A stretch of 5,277 nt of DNA, taken from assembly GCA_002437945.1 (NCBI GenBank), contig DJSB01000007.1:57198-62474 (forward strand), written 5' to 3'. Positions 1-5,277 of the stretch are shown piece by piece. The first letter of the stretch is position 1. Each line of letters begins with the position of its first letter. Position numbers and translations under genes: made by a program. The notes beneath the pieces are model-generated. The model was given only the letters and a program-made list of their open reading frames with translations. It made no database searches and had not been told where the DNA came from. This stretch comes from Christensenella sp. UBA6345. Its GTDB lineage: Bacteria; Bacillota; Clostridia; Christensenellales; UBA1242.

Positions 1-288
1 GGCGGGACAATACATTTTTTTAGCAATATTGACAATGCAAGTAATTATTATAATTAAAAAATGATAATCATATGCGTATATAATGCTTTAGTTTCTATGA
101 ATTATTATCAATAAATCAATTAAAAACATCAATATTAACGGCATATTACGATATTATTAAGAGAATAATAGATTTTTTAAAATAATAATTAAATTATTGA
201 ATAAAATAAAATAAGGCAAATAATTATCTGTATTTAATTGTTTTAGATATTATTTTTCTATTTTTAAGTATTATTTTATAACATTTTA

Positions 289-317
289 TTGATTTTTGAT
301 TATTTATGTAGTAAAAT
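289..317 (+). promoter_or_regulatory. candidate sigma-A promoter for the VirB6-like gene
   Basis: TTGATT at 289-294 (4 of 6 to TTGACA) and TAAAAT at 312-317 (5 of 6 to TATAAT) are separated by 17 bp, the optimal spacing. Transcription would start near 324, giving a leader of about 100 nt that contains the inverted repeat at 375-392. In such A+T-rich DNA, promoter-like hexamers are common. An alternative -10, TATAAG at 327-332, has a poor -35. Confidence 0.4.
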
Positions 318-374
318 TATTGTAAGTATAAGACTATGGTGTGTAAGTGTATGCACTTTTAGTTTGATTGTTCC

Positions 375-392
375 TTGTAATACATATTACAA
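375..392. repeat. perfect 8-bp inverted repeat, candidate operator
   Basis: The 18 bases TTGTAATACATATTACAA form two perfect 8-bp arms (375-382 and 385-392) around a 2-bp CA centre. A 2-nt loop is too tight for a good RNA hairpin, so a dimeric repressor site in DNA is the more natural reading. It lies between the candidate promoter and the ribosome binding site, where a bound protein could block transcription. Eleven of its bases (380-390) recur inverted upstream of the ATPase gene at 2919-2929. No regulator gene is in the window, so the function is inferred. Confidence 0.4.
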
Positions 393-411
393 AACAATTA
401 ATATGATTTTT

Positions 412-416
412 GGAGG
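412..416 (+). promoter_or_regulatory. ribosome binding site of the VirB6-like gene
   Basis: GGAGG lies nine bases before the ATG at 426 and supports that start. The next in-frame ATG (codon 6, at 441) would be 24 bases away, too far for this site. Confidence 0.8.
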
Positions 417-425
417 AAAGGGATT

Positions 426-2702
426 ATGCAATTTGCATCTATGTCATTAGGAATCTTTGATTTCTTAATAGATTGGCTTACCAAATTTATGGTTTGGTTA
501 GTTGGCTGGGTTTTTGAACTTATTAACTACTTATTTGCCTCTTTGTTTTTCAAGATAGGTACTTCAATACTTACAATTGCAGATAATATCCAAGTGGTAT
601 TTAAGAGATTGTGTGGTATGGACGTATATTGGATTACGGAAGATGGTGTTACTAAAGAAGTGGTTGGTATGGATCCAGTAATGTCCATGTTTACTAATTC
701 ACAAGTTACACAAGCATTAATTGCATTAACTTTGGTGGCTGTTGCTATGGTTATTATTGCTACTATAGTACAGATTATACGTACAGAGTTTTCTACCGAA
801 GGTAGCAAGAATAGTAAGGGTGGCATTATTGGTCAAGCATTAAAGTCTATGCTTTTATTTATACTTGTCCCATTATGTTGTATTGGTGGAGTATTTATCT
901 GTAATAAATTATTGGTTGCAGTGGATAGAGCAACTAATTTATCAGATGGTAATTCCACTATCGGTTCTTCAGTTTTTGTGGCTGCTGCATCTAATGCAAA
1001 CAATGTAAGAAATGGTGATAACTTGGATGCTGATAAATTAGCGAGAGTTGGAATATCATATACAATAACAGAAAATAACAGAGAAAGAGCGGCTGCAACT
1101 ATTGATAGTGCTTTTAGAGATGGTAAATTAGATTATACTTGGATATTGGGAGATGATAATGTAGGGGCATATTATAATATTCATGAAATAAACTATATTA
1201 CATATATTGGCGGTGCATTACTTGCCACATATACATTACTTTGTGTATGTTTTGGTATGATAATGCGTATTTATAAATGCGTAGTATTGTTTATTATATC
1301 ACCACCAGTAGTGGGGTTAATGCCTATAGATAATGGTAGTGCGTTTAAAGATTGGAGAAAATCATTCTTAAAAGAGATACTATCTGCATATGGTACAGTA
1401 GTAGGACTTAACTTATTATTCTTAATATTACCAATATTAAATAATATTAAATTGTTTGAACCTGGGTTTAAAGGCTCTGGATTAAATAACTTTATGCAAT
1501 TAATATTTACACTTACCGGTTTGTTTATGCTAAAAGATATTTCAGGCATGATAGCAGGTATTATCGGTGGTGGTGATGCTGCTTCTGCTGGTGAAGGCAA
1601 AATGAAACAAATCGGTGCTGGTATTAAAAAAGTCGGTGGAATGGCAGCAGGTCTTGCTATGGGTGGTGCCGGATTGGCTGCTCGTGGTATGGCTGGAATA
1701 AAGGGTATGAAATTAAAGAAAAATGCTACATCATTAGCACAACAATTAGAAACATTTGACCCTACAGAATATAAAGATGAAGATGAAGCCAATAAAGCAA
1801 AGCAGAAAATGAGACAAGATTTAATTGATACTCAAGGGAAAATAGAAAAAAATAACAATTTAAGAGATTTCGGTAGAAAATATAGTACTGATAAATTGTC
1901 TTCTAAATTAGTTGGTGCGGCTGGTTTGTCAGGATACGTTAAAACAGGTGCTGATAGAAGGAATGCGGCTGCTGATAAAGAAAAGAAAGAAGAAGAAGCA
2001 CGCAAAGCAAGAAAGGAAGCAGGTCGTCAGACTACTGATGATATTGCTTTAGAAAATGCATTGGACGACAAGAAAAGTAGGGAATATAAACATAAAAATA
2101 AATATGGTGCTTATGGAATTAATAAGACTTTAGATAACACTGAAGGTGCTCAAGCATTAAATGCTGGTGCTAAAAATATGACTGCTGATTATGCTAAACT
2201 TGCCGACGCATTAAGTAAGATTGGTGGAATAAAAACCTCATTAGAGACTGGTGATTCTATTGGAGCATCGGATCAAATCTCTGAAATGTTAAATGCTCTT
2301 AATGCTATTGCGGATAAGACTGAAGATCAAAAAGATTTAATTCAAAAATTGACAAACTATCAAGCACAGATTAATTCTGCTGCTGGAAATACTAAAGCAA
2401 TTAAAGGAATGGCAAATAATGAAGTGTTTACAGCAATGCAAGATACGGCTGGAAAAGTAAAAAATGAAGCAAGCGGAATTGTTAAAGTTGTTAATGATAA
2501 TCAGGTTAACATTAGTGCAAATACTGGATTAAACCCTGAAAATCAATTAAAATCCATGGCAGAACAAATTGTAACTAAAATGGCAGGAAATGAAGGTAAG
2601 ACTGTTGCAGAGTTAAGAACTGAAATTGATAAAATGACACATAACTTGGCTGCTGCTCAAAAGAAAGAAATTGAGAAAATAAAAGAAAAAATAGGTAAAT
2701 AA
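426..2702 (+). CDS. VirB6/TrbL-like conjugal transfer membrane protein (Mbov_0396-like)
   Basis: This 758-residue protein is probably the polytopic inner-membrane channel component of a conjugative T4SS. Hydrophobic segments are at about 21-45, 92-117, 138-160, 254-280, 285-300, 320-338 and 353-381. Charge distribution suggests a cytoplasmic N-terminus and a large external loop at about 160-253. Segment 285-300 contains a Pro-Pro pair and is flanked on both sides by basic residues (RIYK at 281-284; K308 to K316), so it may be a re-entrant hairpin rather than a full span. It is followed by a PIDNG...F..W motif (300-310), which I recall from TrbL-like proteins of Firmicutes. A Gly/Ala-rich segment (393-425) leads into a highly charged, Lys/Glu/Ala-rich soluble region (428-758), with no Cys after 285 and no Trp after 310. 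The start is set by GGAGG at 412-416. A VirB4-type ATPase gene follows, which strengthens the T4SS assignment. The family label is from memory of sequence character, not a search; 'membrane protein of a T4SS' is firmer than the exact family. Confidence 0.8.
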   Translation: MQFASMSLGIFDFLIDWLTKFMVWLVGWVFELINYLFASLFFKIGTSILTIADNIQVVFKRLCGMDVYWITEDGVTKEVVGMDPVMSMFTNSQVTQALIALTLVAVAMVIIATIVQIIRTEFSTEGSKNSKGGIIGQALKSMLLFILVPLCCIGGVFICNKLLVAVDRATNLSDGNSTIGSSVFVAAASNANNVRNGDNLDADKLARVGISYTITENNRERAAATIDSAFRDGKLDYTWILGDDNVGAYYNIHEINYITYIGGALLATYTLLCVCFGMIMRIYKCVVLFIISPPVVGLMPIDNGSAFKDWRKSFLKEILSAYGTVVGLNLLFLILPILNNIKLFEPGFKGSGLNNFMQLIFTLTGLFMLKDISGMIAGIIGGGDAASAGEGKMKQIGAGIKKVGGMAAGLAMGGAGLAARGMAGIKGMKLKKNATSLAQQLETFDPTEYKDEDEANKAKQKMRQDLIDTQGKIEKNNNLRDFGRKYSTDKLSSKLVGAAGLSGYVKTGADRRNAAADKEKKEEEARKARKEAGRQTTDDIALENALDDKKSREYKHKNKYGAYGINKTLDNTEGAQALNAGAKNMTADYAKLADALSKIGGIKTSLETGDSIGASDQISEMLNALNAIADKTEDQKDLIQKLTNYQAQINSAAGNTKAIKGMANNEVFTAMQDTAGKVKNEASGIVKVVNDNQVNISANTGLNPENQLKSMAEQIVTKMAGNEGKTVAELRTEIDKMTHNLAAAQKKEIEKIKEKIGK

Positions 2703-2721
2703 AAAAGTATTTTATACATTC

Positions 2722-2752
2722 AAAAAGAAGCGATATAATCGCTTCTTTTTTT
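2722..2752 (+). terminator. strong intrinsic terminator after the VirB6-like gene
   Basis: A perfect 13-bp stem (2722-2734 with 2738-2750) closes a 3-nt ATA loop. Its core GAAGCGAT pairs with ATCGCTTC, and a run of seven T residues ends at 2752. The stem begins 20 bases after the TAA stop at 2700-2702. Because the left arm starts with an A-run, the structure would also work on the opposite strand, although no convergent gene is visible. It should separate transcription of the membrane protein from that of the downstream ATPase. Confidence 0.92.
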
Positions 2753-2871
2753 GTTGATTAAAATACCAATATTTAATTATAAATATATGCTTTAATGTGA
2801 TTATTTTGATAATTACATATATTTAATACATACTATCTTATTATTTATTTAGTTAACTTTTCAATTTTATT

Positions 2872-2899
2872 TTGTAATATTTTTGTTTTGTATTATACT
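2872..2899 (+). promoter_or_regulatory. candidate sigma-A promoter for the VirB4-like ATPase gene
   Basis: TTGTAA at 2872-2877 (4 of 6 to TTGACA) and TATACT at 2894-2899 (5 of 6 to TATAAT) are 16 bp apart. Transcription would start near 2906, giving a leader of about 47 nt. A separate promoter is expected here because a strong terminator lies upstream. Other weaker pairs exist in the same gap, for example TTGATT at 2754-2759 with TATAAA at 2778-2783, so the exact choice is uncertain. Confidence 0.45.
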
Positions 2900-2918
2900 T
2901 AAAGTGTGTAATTATAAG

Positions 2919-2934
2919 GTAATATGTATATAAC
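2919..2934. repeat. partial copy of the 375-392 palindrome in the ATPase leader
   Basis: GTAATATGTAT at 2919-2929 is the exact reverse complement of 380-390 inside the upstream inverted repeat. The second half here is degenerate (ATAAC at 2930-2934), so the site is an imperfect palindrome. It sits between the candidate promoter and the ribosome binding site, as does the first copy, and could bind the same regulator. All 11 bases except two G's are A or T, so chance is a real alternative. Confidence 0.25.
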
Positions 2935-2956
2935 TAGTATAAGGAGATATATATGA
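2924..2956 (+). CDS. possible 10-codon leader peptide overlapping the ATPase start
   Basis: An ATG at 2924 opens a 10-codon frame reading MYITSIRRYI. Its TGA stop (2954-2956) overlaps the ATPase ATG (2953-2955) as ATGA, the classic arrangement for translational coupling. A weak AAGG at 2916-2919 lies four bases before the ATG, closer than usual. The frame uses three ATA codons and adjacent AGG and AGA codons, and it reads through the ATPase Shine-Dalgarno site. If it is translated, ribosomes would pass over that site. In A+T-rich leaders such short frames arise easily by chance, so this is a weak call. Confidence 0.2.
   Translation: MYITSIRRYI
2941..2946 (+). promoter_or_regulatory. ribosome binding site of the VirB4-like ATPase gene
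   Basis: AAGGAG lies six bases before the ATG at 2953, which is good spacing and fixes this as the start. The encoded N-terminus (a short basic stretch, then two hydrophobic helices) is consistent with translation from here. Confidence 0.85.
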
Positions 2957-5277
2957 AGTTTATTCCTAGAAGAAATAAGGTAAAAACCGAAGTATGGCGT
3001 GGCGTCACAATTATGGACGTTGTTATGGCAATTATTGGTGTAGTAGTTGCTATACTTATCTGTACCAGTAACTTGCCATTTAAGTGGTATATAGCATTAA
3101 GTGTTGTATCATTTTGGGCTATGTTATTTGTACCAGTATCTGATGGTATTAAGTTATATTATTCGATAGTGTTAATGTTTAAGTTTTTTGCTTATAAAAA
3201 ACAATATTTTAAAGACCCAAAAAACAAAAACGATGACATCAAACGTGTTGTACCATTCTATGGTTTAAGTACCGATAAATTTATCAATTTTGGTGAATAT
3301 TATGGTATGGTTCTTAATGTTCATCCTACCGAATTTGGTATCATGGAAGAAGAAAAACAAGAGATGGTTTTATCATGTTTTTCACAATGTTTTGAACGTC
3401 TTCAACCTAATCAAAAGTTAAGTATTATTAAGACCAAAAAACCCCTAGTTTTGGACGATTTGGTTACTTTCGAAGATGAAAAATATAATACCTTACTTGA
3501 TATGGGTGAAAGGGGATTCTATACTGACAAAGAGATAGATTCTAGAAGCCCAGTGTTCGAAGAAAGATTACGTGCACTTAACTTGCTTAACAACCAGAAT
3601 AAAGTTGTTATGAATTTCTTCTATATAGTTATATATGATACAGATAGAGAGACGCTAGAAAGTACTGTTAATGGTATGGTATCTAGTATGTTAAGTTCAC
3701 AGACTCCTATATATACAGATATATTAACTGGCGATGACTTGTTAGTATTCCTAAAGAGTACATTTACTGATGACTTTGACGAACGTGAACTTGCAGTATT
3801 GAATAGTGAAGATAAAGTTAAATGGGCATGTCCTGACAAAATTAAGTTTAAAATTAATACAACAGTTATTGATGATAGACCTTATCGTACATTCACTGTA
3901 ACAGACTACCCACTAGAAGTAGCCAATGCATGGTTGTTCCCAATATTCCAATTAGATAACTGCCGTGTAACAGTTAATATCTCTCCAGTTGATAGATACA
4001 AGGCTGAAAAAATGCTTGATAAATCATTAATGGAGATGGAAGTTAAAGCCGCTAAATCGTTTAGAGCCAGTGAACAGATTGAAAACCAAACTCACATCGA
4101 ATCTTTAAGAGAGTTGTTAACATCGTTAAAGAATAGTGGCGAAAATATTTATGATACAACAGTTCATATTACTGCTGAAGAAGGTGTAAAAAAGGAAGTT
4201 AGAGCAGTATTAAAACAATATGGTTTTAAATATGCTGAAAACTTTGGTCGTCAAATTAATGCATTTGTAAGCGCCAATGTATCTAGACTAGATAGTTTGT
4301 CAGAATACAAACGTGGTATTCATACTTCAAGTTTGTGTGCTATGTTCCCATTTATTTCTAATGAATTAAGAGACAAAAACGGATTCTATCTTGGTTACAA
4401 CCAATATCCAGTATTCATTAACTTCTTTGTCCGTAACAATGAACGTGTTAACTCTAACATGGTTATTATAGGTAAATCTGGTGGTGGTAAATCATTTGCT
4501 ACCAAGACACTACTTACCAACTTTGCTGCCGATAATATTCGTGTATTCATACTAGACCCAGAAAACGAGTACGAAATACTATGTCGTAACTTGGGTGGAA
4601 AGATGATAGACGTTGCTTCTAGTCAAAGTGGTATATTTAATCCATTCCATATCTATCCATCTTTGGAAGCCGAAGAAGGTGGCGTAGACGATAGTTTTAA
4701 TGCTCACTTGCAGTTCCTAGAAAACTTCTTTAAAGTTATTCTTGTAGGTATTAATACCGATGCATTTGAAGCCCTTAACTCTATGATTGTTGATTTGTAT
4801 GACAGTAAGGGTATAGGACCTAATACATCTATCGCAAGTTTAAGTCCAGAAGATTTCCCTATATTTGATGACCTTATAGGTATGGTTAATTATAGACTAT
4901 CTAAAGAAACCGAGCCTTTCGTTGTACGTAACTTACAAACTATAAAAACATATATTGAAAAATTCTCAACCGGTGGACGTAACAGTAACTTGTGGAACGG
5001 ACCTACCAGTATTTCTACAAAAGAAAACTTTATATGTTTCAACTTCCGTACTTTGATATCAAATAACAACGATGTCATCGCAAATGCGCAGATGTTATTG
5101 GTATTCAAATATTTAAACAATGAAATTATTAAAAACCGTGACTTCAACTTAAAATACTTTAACGATCCAACTCTTAAAGAAGAAGAACATAGAAGAGTTA
5201 TAGTATGTGTCGATGAGGCGCACGTATTCATTAATAAGAAATACCCAATAGCGCTAGATTTCATGGTGCAGATGGCA
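2953..5277 (+). CDS. VirB4/TraE-like conjugal transfer ATPase, 3'-truncated by the window edge (Mbov_0397-like)
   Basis: The frame is open for 775 codons to the last base, with no stop. It encodes a VirB4-family ATPase, the cytoplasmic motor that powers T4SS assembly and transfer. The basic N-terminus is followed by two membrane helices (about 20-40 and 45-62), resembling a VirB3/PrgI-type module joined to VirB4. A VirB4 N-terminal region spans roughly 90-470. The ATPase domain begins with GYNQYPVFINFF (481-492) and has Walker A GKSGGGKS at 507-514, the family-typical DPENEY at 535-540, and Walker B VIVCVDEAH at 749-757 with acidic D754 and E755. The C-terminal part beyond A775, with its later ATPase motifs, is missing; VirB4 proteins are commonly about 800-900 residues. 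Arg codons are CGT in 17 of 33 cases, against 5 CGN of 21 in the preceding gene. VirD4-type coupling proteins share the Walker fold, but the DPENEY motif and the VirB6-like neighbour favour VirB4. Confidence 0.92.
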   Translation, partial: MKFIPRRNKVKTEVWRGVTIMDVVMAIIGVVVAILICTSNLPFKWYIALSVVSFWAMLFVPVSDGIKLYYSIVLMFKFFAYKKQYFKDPKNKNDDIKRVVPFYGLSTDKFINFGEYYGMVLNVHPTEFGIMEEEKQEMVLSCFSQCFERLQPNQKLSIIKTKKPLVLDDLVTFEDEKYNTLLDMGERGFYTDKEIDSRSPVFEERLRALNLLNNQNKVVMNFFYIVIYDTDRETLESTVNGMVSSMLSSQTPIYTDILTGDDLLVFLKSTFTDDFDERELAVLNSEDKVKWACPDKIKFKINTTVIDDRPYRTFTVTDYPLEVANAWLFPIFQLDNCRVTVNISPVDRYKAEKMLDKSLMEMEVKAAKSFRASEQIENQTHIESLRELLTSLKNSGENIYDTTVHITAEEGVKKEVRAVLKQYGFKYAENFGRQINAFVSANVSRLDSLSEYKRGIHTSSLCAMFPFISNELRDKNGFYLGYNQYPVFINFFVRNNERVNSNMVIIGKSGGGKSFATKTLLTNFAADNIRVFILDPENEYEILCRNLGGKMIDVASSQSGIFNPFHIYPSLEAEEGGVDDSFNAHLQFLENFFKVILVGINTDAFEALNSMIVDLYDSKGIGPNTSIASLSPEDFPIFDDLIGMVNYRLSKETEPFVVRNLQTIKTYIEKFSTGGRNSNLWNGPTSISTKENFICFNFRTLISNNNDVIANAQMLLVFKYLNNEIIKNRDFNLKYFNDPTLKEEEHRRVIVCVDEAHVFINKKYPIALDFMVQMA

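Larger units (their letters stand above)
1..425. other. A+T-rich non-coding region upstream of the VirB6-like gene
   Basis: No convincing gene is visible here. The left edge has two short open tails: frame 1 is open to a TAA at 55-57, and frame 2 is open to a TGA at 62-64 with a hydrophobic, isoleucine-rich ending. Either could be the end of an upstream gene, but about 20 codons are too few to judge. From about 65 to 290 the sequence is mostly A and T runs with frequent stops in all frames. The right part holds a candidate promoter (289-317), a perfect inverted repeat (375-392) and the ribosome binding site of the next gene (412-416). A perfect TATAAT at 79-84 has no good -35 partner. Confidence 0.6.
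426..5277 (+). mobile_element. part of a conjugative element (ICE or plasmid) T4SS region
   Basis: A VirB6/TrbL-like channel protein directly followed by a VirB4-like ATPase is a core T4SS gene pair, and in low-GC Gram-positive bacteria such pairs nearly always belong to integrative conjugative elements or conjugative plasmids. No integrase, relaxase, attachment site or replication gene is in the window. The element's boundaries, type and intactness are therefore unknown, and the coordinates only cover the two genes. Confidence 0.6.

Noticed and set aside
42..56. 7-bp inverted repeat around one base, all A and T
   Set aside because: A/T-only short palindromes are expected often in this composition. 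The same applies to those at 184-198 and 2769-2786.
79..84. Perfect TATAAT
   Set aside because: No acceptable -35 at 16-18 bp upstream, and it lies about 340 bases before the nearest gene start.
403..450. 15-codon frame starting at an ATG at 403 and overlapping the VirB6-like start
   Set aside because: It lacks a ribosome binding site, reads through the Shine-Dalgarno of the real gene in another frame, and stops soon after.
527..826. Antisense open frame of 99 codons
   Set aside because: It lies wholly inside the VirB6-like gene, has no visible ribosome binding logic, and its composition mirrors the sense strand. It is a shadow frame.
1271..1792. Antisense open frame of 173 codons
   Set aside because: It lies opposite the hydrophobic and Gly/Ala-rich part of the VirB6-like protein. 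Its Pro/Ala/Ile/Asn-rich sequence is what the complement of Gly, Ala and Ile/Leu codons gives.
3621..3839. Antisense open frame of 72 codons
   Set aside because: It is embedded in the VirB4-like gene, with a Ser/Val-rich low-information sequence and no supporting context.
4453..5219. VirD4/TraG-type coupling protein or FtsK/HerA translocase as the identity of the ATPase
   Set aside because: The Walker motifs alone would allow it. However, the GYNQYP...F lead-in, the DPENEY motif about 20 residues after Walker A, the long N-terminal region and the VirB6-like neighbour fit VirB4 better.
4890..5264. Antisense open frame of 124 codons
   Set aside because: It lies opposite the ATPase domain including the Walker B motif. 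The sense strand is clearly the coding one.
1..5277. CRISPR array, tRNA, rRNA, riboswitch or insertion sequence
   Set aside because: No regularly spaced repeats, cloverleaf-like conserved arms, rRNA stretches, transposase motifs or terminal repeats were seen on either strand.

Overview
The window is A+T-rich bacterial DNA carrying two consecutive genes of a conjugative type IV secretion system (T4SS), both on the + strand. The first is a complete VirB6/TrbL-like polytopic membrane protein (426-2702, 758 residues). The second is a VirB4/TraE-like ATPase (from 2953) that runs off the right edge after 775 codons. From memory, the order and character of the pair resemble the adjacent Mbov_0396-type membrane protein and Mbov_0397-type ATPase of mycoplasma integrative conjugative elements and their relatives in low-GC Firmicutes. 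No database search was run.

Organism: low GC, strong GGAGG and AAGGAG Shine-Dalgarno sites, and a hairpin-plus-T-run terminator point to a low-GC Firmicutes or Mollicutes-like host. All 12 tryptophan codons in the two genes are TGG and neither frame contains an internal TGA. TGA is therefore very probably a stop, which argues against Mycoplasma, Ureaplasma and Spiroplasma. It fits Acholeplasma-like bacteria, Erysipelotrichia or other A+T-rich Bacilli and Clostridia. The replicon (chromosomal integrative element or plasmid) cannot be told from this window.

Layout: 1-425 is A+T-rich sequence without a convincing gene. It holds a candidate promoter (289-317) and a perfect 8-bp inverted repeat (375-392) upstream of the first gene. 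After that gene comes a strong intrinsic terminator (2722-2752). The 250-bp gap before the second gene holds a candidate promoter (2872-2899), an 11-bp match to the upstream palindrome, and a 10-codon mini-ORF whose stop overlaps the ATPase start as ATGA. The two genes therefore look like separate transcription units, which is less usual for T4SS genes than a tightly packed operon.

How they would work together: the VirB6-like protein would form part of the inner-membrane translocation channel. The VirB4-like ATPase, anchored through two N-terminal membrane helices, would power pilus or channel assembly and substrate transfer. Relaxase, coupling protein (VirD4/TraG), cell-wall hydrolase and integrase genes are not in the window. 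Nothing here marks a wholly new system. The points most worth a second look are the N-terminal membrane module on the ATPase, the large soluble C-terminal region of the VirB6-like protein, and the shared sequence upstream of both genes.
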